Part shown: in pieces, positions 34,504 through 42,800 of the stretch
Layout: each line of letters begins with the position of its first letter
Numbering within the stretch: position 1 is the first letter of the stretch
Assembly (NCBI RefSeq): GCF_003634775.1
Contig: NZ_RBXB01000002.1
Coordinates: 620,001 to 684,000 of the forward strand
Reading direction: 5' to 3'
Source: Chryseobacterium defluvii
Lineage (GTDB): Bacteria > Bacteroidota > Bacteroidia > Flavobacteriales > Weeksellaceae
DNA length: 64,000 nt
The notes under the pieces: generated by a model
The model's input: the letters and a program-made list of their open reading frames with translations, nothing else
Databases searched by the model: none
What the model was told of the DNA's origin: nothing
Program-made: the position numbers and the translations under genes

Positions 34504-34924
34504 TTATTTTTTATAATTCCAAGTTGATTTGGCTCCTCCTATAAATCCGTCAAGATAGCTACTTCCAAGATCAGGGCTTTGTAATTTCAACATATTTGCT
34601 GATCCAAATTGATAAGCTGCACTAGGATTCGTCCACCACCATAAAGTATTATTATGAATGGAGTATCCGCCACCTCCGCCATTAAATATCAATCTGGAGT
34701 TTCCATGTCCAAATACTCTAAAAATGCCATCTCCTTTAGTATTTTTAAACTTCTTAAGCATTTTTTCAAATGTTTGATGAAAAACTTTTTCATCCGATTT
34801 TCCAAAGAAATTTACAGGTTCTTCATCAATTATCTCATCAGCTCCAAATTGTGTAAAATCAAATTTTGAAAAATCTACTTCATCATTTTTATCCTTTTGA
34901 GAGTCAAAATATGCATCCTTCTGT
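34504..34924 (-). pseudogene. headless RHS toxin tip (unknown toxin domain)
   Basis: The minus-strand frame is open from 34924, just after a TGA, with no start codon at its head. It encodes about 139 residues: an acidic linker (DEVDFSKFDFTQFGADEII), then a domain with GDGIFRVFGHGNSRLIF, a run of five glycines and NTLWWWTNPSAAYQF. An internal ATG at 34761 would give 85 residues. It lacks any RHS or Hint part, so it is a displaced toxin C-terminus. I do not recognise the toxin family. Confidence 0.6.
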
Positions 34925-34939
34925 CACTTTAAAGAACAA

Positions 34940-34963
34940 TAGAGTATTGATTGCAATACTCTA
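34940..34963 (-). terminator. cassette terminator, GTATTG/CAATAC type (copy 1)
   Basis: TAGAGTATTG-ATTG-CAATACTCTA, a 10-bp perfect stem, 35 bases after the stop of the lipoprotein gene at 34999-35481. The same core occurs at 36413, 38531 and, altered, 35594. Confidence 0.75.
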
Positions 34964-34998
34964 TATGTTAATTCATATTTTAAGGATAGATACATAGC

Positions 34999-35481
34999 CT
35001 ATTTTGTTAATATTGATGAAGATTTGGGAACTTCTAATCCTTTGTCTAAATAATTGTCTTTTACAATTTCTTTAGCATCAATATTTTTTAGTTCATATGC
35101 TTTTAGCAAATAATAATCTATCAAATTTGAATTTGTATTAAGACCATTATCATGATTAAGAAACTTCAAAAAATAATATGTATCAAAATATGCTTGCCCG
35201 TAATTATGTTGATTTGCCATTGTTATAGAATAATATAAAAACTCTTTTTTATAATGATAAATAGCAAAATAATGGTAGGCTTTAGCATAAGCTATGGTAT
35301 CTCCTTTTTGTAGCGCATTTTTTAGAAAGGTATTAATAGAATCATTAGGAACAAATCTATTATTCCCTGAATTTACAGGATCTCCTCCTTTTTGTTTGTT
35401 AGCATTATTGATGTGCTCTTTATTACAAGAAAAAAGAATTAGTAGAAAAATACTGATTATTATAAACTTAAAAATATTCAT
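34999..35481 (-). CDS. candidate immunity lipoprotein
   Basis: The 160-residue protein has a lipobox (LILFSC, Cys about residue 19). The mature part has helical repeats, including KEFLYYSITMANQHNYGQAY and DYYLLKAYELKN, ending VPKSSSI. It is clearly a paralogue of the lipoprotein at 38575-39048, sharing the KEF-YY---MA---NY-AY and YLLKAYE patterns and the SSSI end. It begins 7 bases after the stop of a decayed toxin tip. A lipoprotein would protect in the periplasm or outer membrane. Confidence 0.7.
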   Translation of the reverse strand: MNIFKFIIISIFLLILFSCNKEHINNANKQKGGDPVNSGNNRFVPNDSINTFLKNALQKGDTIAYAKAYHYFAIYHYKKEFLYYSITMANQHNYGQAYFDTYYFLKFLNHDNGLNTNSNLIDYYLLKAYELKNIDAKEIVKDNYLDKGLEVPKSSSILTK

Positions 35482-35488
35482 TTAATAT

Positions 35489-35612
35489 TTATTTTATATA
35501 ATTTTTAAAAAGTTCTCTATGGATAATCTCTCCATTTTTAAATATTACGATATATCCGTTCGTGGGATCACAATTATAAATTCTCCAATTAATATAAATA
35601 GCATTGAAAGAC
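35489..35612 (-). pseudogene. decayed toxin tip preceding the immunity lipoprotein
   Basis: A minus-strand frame without a start codon encodes about 40 residues, including DPTNGYIVIFKNGEIIHREL and FKNYIK before the stop. This end resembles that of the orphan toxin at 39065-39337 (GSIIFYRGGKELKRQAYKEF then LKKYPNFK). Both are followed by paralogous lipoproteins. Its 5' part overlaps the terminator of the neighbouring cassette. Confidence 0.5.
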
Positions 35613-35624
35613 AATACTATTTAT
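35594..35624 (-). terminator. cassette terminator, altered copy
   Basis: A 12-pair stem with one mismatch (ATAAATAG-C-ATTG / CAAT-A-CTATTTAT) follows the membrane protein gene at 35657-35938. The core resembles the GTATTG/CAATAC terminators of the other cassettes. Confidence 0.55.
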
Positions 35625-35656
35625 ATTTTCAGTACATTTAATAAATTTGTTATTCT

Positions 35657-35938
35657 TTAAAACGAATCTCCAATTACATAAAAAACTACAAAATATTCTA
35701 TAGTAATATTAATTAAGAATAAAACAATTAACCATTTTAATTTTTTAATATAAAAAAGTGTCCAAAAAAACATTATTATTCCTAAAAAATAAGTAATAAA
35801 GAAAAAATAATGAGAAATTAGATTTGGTAAAAACGCTAAAATATCAAATTCGAATAAGTATGTACATAAAAATTGAATATTCTGTAAAAGTATTAATCCG
35901 TTTAAAAATAAGAATGTTTTAAATGCTAAGTTTTTCAT
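35657..35938 (-). CDS. small membrane protein, candidate immunity protein
   Basis: The 93-residue protein consists almost wholly of three predicted transmembrane segments (FLFLNGLILLQ, YFFFITYFLGIIMFFW and WLIVLFLINITIEY regions). It begins 3 bases after the stop of an RHS remnant with a short divergent tip. Small multi-pass immunity proteins are known for membrane-acting toxins, and this position fits. No family was recognised. Confidence 0.6.
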   Translation of the reverse strand: MKNLAFKTFLFLNGLILLQNIQFLCTYLFEFDILAFLPNLISHYFFFITYFLGIIMFFWTLFYIKKLKWLIVLFLINITIEYFVVFYVIGDSF

Positions 35939-35941
35939 CTT

Positions 35942-36390
35942 TTATATTAATATTTTATATAAGACCTCATTTTTATAGGCTTCATCTATATTAGAATGAT
36001 TAATAATAGAAGATCTCCTATTTCCTCCAGGAAAAAAATAACTTCCTGTGGCGTCAAAATTTTGAATATTATGCAGCATCCAGAAAGGGTAGTAGTTGTT
36101 ATTTTCTACAATTTCTCCCGGTTGCCATTCATTAAAGCAAATTGGAGGGTCATACCAGGCGGTTCCACCTGTACAATGGGTTACACTGTATTGTCTTGGC
36201 TGGATGATCCCATCTTTATTCGTATCCGTATAGCTTAATCTTACATTTCCTAAATGATCTGTGAAATTATAGATATATTGGTTGGCCAATGCATCATAAT
36301 ACCCTTCAGGCGTAGGAATGATCCAGTAGGAAATACCTCCAGAAGGAGTGGTTTGGGATGTTTTTTTATATCTTAAAGAACTTACCTTCT
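35942..36390 (-). pseudogene. RHS 3'-end remnant with alternative tip
   Basis: From about 36390 the minus-strand frame matches the large RHS protein almost residue for residue (ALANQYIYNFTDHLGNVR, CTGGTAWYDPPIC, EIVENNNYYPFWMLHN). It then switches after MLHN to an unrelated 40-residue tip (DATGSYFFPGGNRRSS). The 5' part of the RHS gene is missing, so it is a displaced cassette rather than a full gene. A start at 36289 would give a 115-residue product. Confidence 0.8.
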
Positions 36391-36412
36391 TCCAAAAATT
36401 ACCAATGAAATT

Positions 36413-36433
36413 AAAGTATTGATTTCAATACTC
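36413..36433 (-). terminator. cassette terminator, GTATTG/CAATAC type (copy 2)
   Basis: AGTATTG (36415-36421) pairs with CAATACT (36426-36432), flanked by A and T tracts, about 80 bases after the stop of the lipoprotein gene at 36515-37120. The stretch in between holds a second AT-rich inverted repeat (GTATTGAAAAA with TTTTTCAATAC) and no gene. Confidence 0.6.
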
Positions 36434-36514
36434 TAATTTTTTGTTCTATTGAAGTGTAAACTTTTGTCCTAAAAAAGTAGCGATACCAGTATTGAAAAAG
36501 TCAACTTTTAATGT

Positions 36515-37120
36515 TTATTTTTCAATACAATATAATTCTTTTATGATATATTTCCCATTAACTTTTGCAACTACATGATAGTTATTTGATTCAACATTCT
36601 TATTTACAATTTCTGTAACATTATTCTTAGTGTTTTTCATTATGTAATTCTCAATAGCAATAATATCATTCTTTTTTTCTGATAGAAAATCATCATTAGG
36701 ATTAATATTTTTATAAGATTCTTTAACCGTTTTATTTTCTGCATTTTTTCTAATAATAAATAACTCTTCGTTATCCTTTATTTTCAATATTGAAATTGTA
36801 GATGATGGAATAGTTAAATTACTTGTAATTGTATTAATTATTACAAAATCACCTTTAATTTTTGAAGATTCAATTAAGTCTATTGTTCCTTCTTTCATCA
36901 TAATATATGTCATCCCAGGAACTTTGCAGTCTTCCTTTAATTTATTAGAACTTGATGGGTCTCGTTTTATAGAATATATGGTGAAATCACTCTTCATACA
37001 GTTGTCGAAAGTTTGTTGTTCCAATCCGATGAAATATTTTTGTACCAAATGCCTTTGAGTGCTACATCCAATAAATGAGAATATAAAAACAAATATAAAA
37101 AGGCTACTTCTTTTTAACAT
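36515..37120 (-). CDS. candidate immunity lipoprotein (unrelated type)
   Basis: The 201-residue protein has a signal with lipobox SFIGC (Cys about residue 19). The mature part is mostly beta, with IYSIKRDPSSSNKLKEDCKV and VVAKVNGKYIIKELYC and three cysteines besides the lipid-carrying one. Its ATG overlaps the end of a toxin-tip frame by 17 bases. It is not similar to the other two array lipoproteins. Immunity is inferred from its place. Confidence 0.6.
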   Translation of the reverse strand: MLKRSSLFIFVFIFSFIGCSTQRHLVQKYFIGLEQQTFDNCMKSDFTIYSIKRDPSSSNKLKEDCKVPGMTYIMMKEGTIDLIESSKIKGDFVIINTITSNLTIPSSTISILKIKDNEELFIIRKNAENKTVKESYKNINPNDDFLSEKKNDIIAIENYIMKNTKNNVTEIVNKNVESNNYHVVAKVNGKYIIKELYCIEK

Positions 37121-37242
37121 TTTGATAATAATTAAATCTATTTGTTAAACAATTAGTTACAAAGATATTATAAAAAGAATGATATGCATTGTAAGCTACC
37201 CAATTTTGTTTCCATTCTAAATGATAGATTCTTCTTTCATTT
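37104..37242 (-). pseudogene. toxin tip cut off by an insertion sequence
   Basis: The minus-strand frame after the IS right end encodes QNERRIYHLEWKQNWVAYN and continues to NYYQNVKKK, about 46 residues, with no start codon of its own. The other side of the IS holds an RHS stub ending MLHNY. The natural reading is one cassette (stub plus tip) split by the IS. Confidence 0.55.
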
Positions 37243-37269
37243 TGACCTCTCCCCGTTAATATTACCAAT

Positions 37270-38094
37270 CTAAAATAGAGAAATTTGCTTTTTTGATTGC
37301 ATTTCGATGAACTCATTCGGGGTTAGATTTCCTAATGAGCTATGCGGTCTGTAATCATTATAATCCAACTTCCATGCATTTAATTTTTCCTGTGCATCCT
37401 GAAGCGACAAAAACCAATTTACGCTTAGGCACTCATCCCTCAATGAACCGTTAAAGCTCTCTATAAATGCATTGTCAGTAGGTTTTCCAGGTCTGGAGAA
37501 TTCCAATTCTACGTTCTTTTCATAAGCCCATCTATCCAATTCTTTGCTGATAAATTCAGGACCATTATCTATTTTGATACGCTCGGGAAAAACCTTCTCT
37601 TCAAAGGTAATGTTTTTTAATATTTCTGTGACGTTTTCTCCCTTGATGGAAATTCCCGCCTCGATGGCCAAGCATTTTCTACTATAATTATCAACTAAAG
37701 TCAAAAGCCTAAATCTCTTCCCATCAAACAAGGCATCGCTCATGAAATCCATGCTCCAACATTCGTGTAAACTGGAGGATGTACCGTCCGTAGGCTTTCT
37801 GTTCCTTGCGGATTTTATTCTCTTGTTCTTCTTCCTACGTAGATTCAAGCCTTCCTCACAATAAATCCGATACACCCGTTTATGATTATCTTTCCAACCC
37901 TCACGCCTGAGAAGAACCTGCAAGCGTTGAATGCCATAACGGACACGAATTTGTGAAAGCTCCACCAGCCGCATTCTAAGGGCCGTATCATCCCTACGGT
38001 GAGATTGATAGTAATAAACCGTTCGTTGCAGAATTACCAAATCACAGCTTCTTCTTAATGATACCTTATAATTATCATGTATTTCCGTAGCCAA
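37270..38094 (-). CDS. IS3-family transposase OrfB (DDE integrase)
   Basis: The 274-residue frame has the HTH_21-like helper region (RVRYGIQRLQVLLRREGWK) and the rve integrase core. The catalytic triad is visible as SMDFMSD, IDNGPEFIS and NAFIESFNGSLRDEC, ending in YNDYRPHSSLGNLTP. All family positions are intact, so the element may still be active. It is normally made as an OrfAB fusion by -1 frameshift from OrfA. Confidence 0.92.
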   Translation of the reverse strand: MATEIHDNYKVSLRRSCDLVILQRTVYYYQSHRRDDTALRMRLVELSQIRVRYGIQRLQVLLRREGWKDNHKRVYRIYCEEGLNLRRKKNKRIKSARNRKPTDGTSSSLHECWSMDFMSDALFDGKRFRLLTLVDNYSRKCLAIEAGISIKGENVTEILKNITFEEKVFPERIKIDNGPEFISKELDRWAYEKNVELEFSRPGKPTDNAFIESFNGSLRDECLSVNWFLSLQDAQEKLNAWKLDYNDYRPHSSLGNLTPNEFIEMQSKKQISLF

Positions 38095-38114
38095 CCCACG
38101 TTTTTGGGCTGGCT

Positions 38115-38381
38115 TCAGAACTTTTTTTTCAAAACATCCTGTAGAATTTGCTTATCCAAACTCAAATCTGCTATCAGTTTTTTGAGCTGGCTGTTTTCTT
38201 CTTCCAACTGTCGTAACCTCCGAAGCTCAGAAATACCCAATCCCCCATATTTCTTTTTCCAATTGTAATAGGTTGCCTCACTGATGCCCATTTTACGACA
38301 GATCTCCTCAACTTTGACCCCTGTCTCAGATTGCTTTAAGGCGAAGACAATCTGGCTCTCCGTGAATTTGCTCTTTTTCAT
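38115..38381 (-). CDS. IS3-family transposase OrfA (HTH)
   Basis: The 88-residue protein has the transposase_8 helix-turn-helix (FTESQIVFALKQ, ICRKMGISEATYYNWKKKYG) and a leucine-zipper-like helix (LRQLEEENSQLKKLIADLSL). A slippery run of eight A followed by G (minus strand, complement of 38121-38129) lies just before its stop and is the likely frameshift site into OrfB. Confidence 0.9.
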   Translation of the reverse strand: MKKSKFTESQIVFALKQSETGVKVEEICRKMGISEATYYNWKKKYGGLGISELRRLRQLEEENSQLKKLIADLSLDKQILQDVLKKKF

Positions 38382-38459
38382 AAGATTTTCTTTTTTTAAA
38401 GTTATAATTTTATTGAAAATCTCTACTTTTAAATGGTAAGGTTTTATGGGAGAAGGTCA

Positions 38460-38530
38460 ATGTAATTATGCAGCATCCCGAAAGGGTAGTAGTTGTTATT
38501 TTCTACAATTTCCCGGGATTGACATTCGTT
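38460..38530 (-). pseudogene. RHS core stub next to the IS
   Basis: The minus strand reads NECQSREIVENNNYYPFGML then HNY, matching NEWQPGEIVENNNYYPFGML of the large RHS protein, and is then interrupted by the IS end. Its 5' end directly abuts the terminator of the preceding cassette. Confidence 0.75.
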
Positions 38531-38570
38531 GACAAAAATAGAGTATTGAATCCAATACTCTATTTTTGTC
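38531..38570 (-). terminator. cassette terminator, GTATTG/CAATAC type (copy 3, longest)
   Basis: A perfect 18-bp stem (38531-38548 with 38553-38570, loop AATC) lies 4 bases after the stop of the lipoprotein gene. Its inner part GAGTATTG/CAATACTC equals copy 1. Confidence 0.85.
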
Positions 38571-38574
38571 AAAT

Positions 38575-39048
38575 CTATTTATTACAATAAATTGAAGACG
38601 ATGATGGTATTTTTTTTCCTTTTTCTGTATATACGTAGTTTACTGATGAAATCGCACGTTGACTTTTCATTTCGTAGGCTTTTAATAAGCAATAAGAAGC
38701 ATATTGACTATTGTATGCTAATGGGTCATCTAAGGCAAAATCAAGAATATCAGCTATATCTCTGTAAGCTTCCGCATAATTGTTTTTCTCTGCCATTAAT
38801 ATTGCATAGTAAATAAATTCTTTAGAATGTCCACTTGTCATGTATTTTCTACGATACTTTTTATATATTATAGTATCATTGCTAAGTATCATTTTGTTTA
38901 GTTCATCATTTGATTTTTGATCATTAATATCAAGCGTATTAGTATCAATAGCTAAAGTATCTACTTTTTTTATTCTATCATTTTTTTCTTCATATTTATT
39001 ACAATTAAATAATAGAAATAGCGTCAAAAGACATAAAATATTTTTCAT
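38575..39048 (-). CDS. candidate immunity lipoprotein (paralogue of 34999-35481)
   Basis: The 157-residue protein has a lipobox LLFNC (Cys about residue 16), an acidic linker, then helical segments (KEFIYYAILMAEKNNYAEAY, YCLLKAYEMKS) and the ending IPSSSSIYCNK. The helix pattern, spacing and SSSI end match the lipoprotein at 34999-35481. It starts 16 bases after the orphan toxin at 39065-39337. It would act in the periplasm or on the outer membrane, implying that the matching toxin acts there or arrives there. Confidence 0.72.
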   Translation of the reverse strand: MKNILCLLTLFLLFNCNKYEEKNDRIKKVDTLAIDTNTLDINDQKSNDELNKMILSNDTIIYKKYRRKYMTSGHSKEFIYYAILMAEKNNYAEAYRDIADILDFALDDPLAYNSQYASYCLLKAYEMKSQRAISSVNYVYTEKGKKIPSSSSIYCNK

Positions 39049-39064
39049 ACAAAGAGATTATAAA

Positions 39065-39337
39065 TTATTTAAAATTAGGGTATTTTTTTAGAAACTCTTT
39101 ATATGCTTGTCTTTTTAGTTCTTTACCTCCTCTGTAAAATATAATTGAACCTTGTTTATCCCCTTTATTTTCTCCTTTATTGATATTTTGTATTCCTCTT
39201 ACAGAATTATCATAAGTTACATATTCATCAAATGGCATTGCTTCAATAATTGCACTTACTCCACAATCATTATGCACTAAAATCTCTTTCTCAGAAACAT
39301 AATAATTATGGTTGTCCTCAACTTCAAAGTTATAGAC
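39065..39337 (-). pseudogene. orphan Hint-end plus toxin tip
   Basis: The minus-strand frame opens right after a stop with VYNFEVEDNHNYYVSEKEIL then VHNDC, nearly identical to the Hint end of the large RHS protein. It continues with a different, 65-residue tip (VSAIIEAMPFDEYVTYDN then GSIIFYRGGKELKRQ). A GTG at 39277 could start a 70-residue product. The tip is a displaced toxin C-terminus of unknown type, followed by its lipoprotein. Confidence 0.75.
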
Positions 39338-39350
39338 TTACTTTTCTAAT

Positions 39351-39381
39351 AAAAGAGATTGATTTTTGGTCAATCTCTTTT
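39351..39381 (-). terminator. terminator after the first immunity gene
   Basis: A 12-bp perfect stem (AAAAGAGATTGA with its complement) and a T tract. It ends the RHS operon proper and precedes the first displaced cassette. Confidence 0.85.
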
Positions 39382-39411
39382 TTATTGTTTATTTAGCTTA
39401 TCAAAATATTC

Positions 39412-39897
39412 TTACTCATAATTATTTTTCCTTGGATTTAAAAACCATCTTCCTTCTTTTTTATATAACATAATATTGTAAATTAATATTTTAGTAAAAA
39501 AAGCAGGATAATCAGAATCTATTTTTACTAGAACTTTAAATCCATCTATTTTCTGAATACATATAATATTAGTTTTGGGATGATCGCCTTCTTTTTTATA
39601 ATTAAACTTTTCATAATCATTGCAAAGCTCATAAAAATCAATTGGGTAAATCTCATGATACTTATCGTTAATAATAGAAATAACTCTATCTGAAGTTACA
39701 AGTAAATAAGAATCATATAAATCACACTCTAATATTGGTAATTCATTTGACAATAAAGATGCTTTCGTTGGAACATAATTATCCTCTAAGAATATTGTAT
39801 GCATTTTATCATTAAATGTTGTCCAATCTTCAGGTTTTCTGTCCACACATCTAAGGGTAATCTCTAAAACCTCTTTTTTAAATTCTTTTGCTTTCAT
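39412..39897 (-). CDS. candidate immunity protein of the large RHS toxin
   Basis: The start at 39897 (MKAKEFKKEVLEITLRC) gives 161 residues; it lies 2 bases after the RHS stop codon, so the pair is almost certainly co-translated. The protein is soluble, has no signal peptide, and includes WTTFNDKMHTIFL and KIDGFKVLVKIDSDYPAFF. I recognise no family. Absence of a signal suggests it neutralises a toxin acting in the cytoplasm. The role is inferred from position. Confidence 0.72.
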   Translation of the reverse strand: MKAKEFKKEVLEITLRCVDRKPEDWTTFNDKMHTIFLEDNYVPTKASLLSNELPILECDLYDSYLLVTSDRVISIINDKYHEIYPIDFYELCNDYEKFNYKKEGDHPKTNIICIQKIDGFKVLVKIDSDYPAFFTKILIYNIMLYKKEGRWFLNPRKNNYE

Positions 39898-39899
39898 AA

Positions 39900-42800
39900 C
39901 TAATGTAAAACTTTTTCCCAAACAACAATATCTCCTTCTCTACTAAAATAATATCCTAGTTCATCTGCCCATCCTCCATGTTTAAGAAAAGAATTATGAA
40001 CCATATTGAATTGTATACGAACTTCACTCATTCCATATTTCCTTGCCATACTTTCAGCTGTTTCTGTTAATGCTTTCATTACACCATTTCTAGGAGCACT
40101 CGAGCTTCGTAATATAGCATTAACTTGCAATTCCATAACATCACCTGTAAACCATCCCATATTAATACTAGCATCAAGATTTGAGACATATTTACCAAAA
40201 TGTCCCATAAATTCATTCATCAAGGAACAATCATTATGAACAAGAATATTTTTCTCAGAAACATAATAATTATGGTTGTCTTCTACTTCAAAATTATAAA
40301 CTTTTACTCTTGCATCCAAGAAATTAATAGATTCTACAGGGAAATTTTTTCCGTCTAAAGTAGTAAGGAGCATTCCTTTCGTAAGATTTTTAGCTTCTAT
40401 CCAGTTTCCGCTTACGTAGAAAGGGTGTTCAGGAGTACAGGTAATTTCTGTACCGTTTACAGAGATTTTTACTAATGAAGAAGAAGTATTGCGGGATAGG
40501 GCTACTACCTTTTTAAGCTCCCTTTTACCAGTATTTTCATTATAGCTCCATACCAGATCTCCTTCTTTGATATCTTCAATCTTTTTAGTTCCATTTTCTA
40601 CTAAAACCAACGTACCTTCTGTAAAACAGATCTTAATAAGTCCTTTAGTCAGTCTTCCCAGAGGCCGGCAAATGTACCTGCTCACCCCGGCAGCTCTCCA
40701 TCCGGCAACAAAAAGCTCTCCACCGGCAAAAGACAACGGGATATCCATAAATAAGAACTGTTCAACATCGCTGACAGACTGGCCTATTTTTGTTTCTGTA
40801 ATGGCTGTTTGCCAAGTGTTCCAGTTCTGTTGGAAATTCCAGTTATCCCGTACTTTTCTAATAGCACTTGCCATAACTGCCGAATTGTAAGAACCTTTTT
40901 TGAAGCCGCTTTTCTTTCTTCCAACTATTACAACTTCGGGAATAGTAAGTTCCAAAGAGAAAAGAGGACTACTACTTACATACTTATCGACAGAGCTTAC
41001 CTTGTTCCCTTTTTTGAAATAATTCATCAATGCATCTATTTCAACTGAATTTGAAGTAGAAATATTACCATTGGCATCTACGGAATACATTCCTGTAGGA
41101 TCGGAATAATTGACAGGGTTATTCAATGCGAAATGGTATGGAGTGTGGTTATTATATGATTCAGATAAAGCATCTATTCCTGTAAACCTGCCAATATCCG
41201 GCATATAATGTCTCCAGTCCATGGCATACATCCCTGTTTCTTCTAATTCTTTGCCATTAAATTTGTATTGGTAAGCATTCTGGGTAGTGGCTGTGTAATT
41301 ATGCAGCATCCCGAAAGGGTAGTAGTTGTTATTTTCTACAATTTCTCCGGGTTGCCATTCATTATAGCAAATCGGAGGATCATACCATGCCGTTCCACCT
41401 GTACAATGGGTTATACTATATTGTCTTGGCTGGATAACACCATCTTTATTGGTATCCGTATAGCTTACTCTTACATTTCCTAAATGATCTGTGAAATTAT
41501 AAATATATTGGTTGGCTAATGCATCGTAATACCCTTCGGCCGTAGGAATGATCCTTAGCTTCATTTCTGCCACTTCATTAGGATCAGGCTCCGCGGTAAT
41601 GCCTCCGGGAGTGGCAGTTTCAGATGGTTTTGTAGACTTATACTGGAAGCCATCCAGGTAATTCGTTTCTATATCTCCAAAGAGCTTCTTCACCTTCACC
41701 CCGTCTGCTCTGTAAGTATAGCTGGTTACTTTAGAGTTTTGGGTGATCTGGTTGGGTAAATTTAAATAATTATATTGGATGGAGGAAATCCCTTTATCCA
41801 AATGCGTGCTCATATTTCCGTTGGCATCGTACGTAATAGTGTTCGGGGTTGCTATATAAGGATAACCGGACGGGTTTTGCTGTTCATCGGTTACTTTGGT
41901 CAGCTTATTCCCGTTATACTCATATTTCAGGTTATCGATCATAGTGGCAAAAGTGTTTCCAACTGATACACCTTCCGATCTTTTTAATCTAGTGATGCTT
42001 CCGTCGATATCATAATCAATCTTTTCAAAATATTCTTTGGCTGATTCACTTCCTGCCTTCTGGTAGAACCCCACGCTTAACCTGTTGAGATCGTCATATA
42101 CATATCCGTATCTTTTGAGCGGTTCATTTTCTTGTGTAAGGGTTTTCCAGGCTACTTCAGCAATATCTCCGTTATATCTGGCTTTTACCTTCAGGTCGGT
42201 AAAATCGGAATTGGGGATTTCCATGCCTTCTACCTGGTTATAATTGATTTTGTACCCAAACAGGTCATCACCCAAATTACCCGGATCGTTGATCTTCGTC
42301 AATTTACCGTGGATGTTATAGGTGTAGTTGATAGTCTGCAATGGGGAAGCAATGGTATTTCCTACTTTTTTTACTTCCAGCTGGCCAAGGTCGTTATATG
42401 TATTCTGGCTCAGTACTTCCACCGGGTTATTGTCAATCTGGTGTTTATGGATAAGCAGCCTGTTCTGATCATCATACACAAAATTTTCTGTAATGACTTT
42501 TTCCGTATCAGTACTTAATCTTTTATGATAGGTTTTGCTTTGCAATACCGCTCCAGCAAAATCAAGCTCCGTTTCGGTTTTGGTATAGCCTCCTAAATGG
42601 TTGATGGAGTGGGAGCCTATGGCCCTTCCCTCCGCATCATACCAGATGTGAGACCCGGTCCAGTTGTCATCTTCAATATTTTTAACGTAAGAAGAAGCAG
42701 GCATTCCTTTGATACTCCGGTAAGAAACTACCCCACCCGAAGAATATTGAGTAGGTGTAGCACTTAAAGTGGCCTTTCCTAAAATGGTTGAAGGCCTTGC

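Larger units (their letters stand above)
37243..38459 (-). mobile_element. IS3-family insertion sequence (IS407-like)
   Basis: The element is about 1217 bp, with imperfect terminal inverted repeats that begin TGACCTCTCCCCGTTAATAT and TGACCTTCTCCCATAAAACC and continue with similar wording for about 45 bases. It contains two overlapping frames joined by a probable -1 frameshift. Ends of the TG...CA type and the motifs of the transposase place it in the IS3 family. No target duplication is visible at either assumed border. Confidence 0.85.

Noticed and set aside
37104..37316. 70-residue ORF as an independent gene
   Set aside because: Its first part is the terminal region of the IS read in another frame; only the part beyond 37242 looks like real toxin-tip coding sequence.
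32853..39337. The AT-rich array as a prophage
   Set aside because: No integrase, capsid, portal, terminase or lysis genes; the RHS stubs and the immunity-like genes explain the region better.
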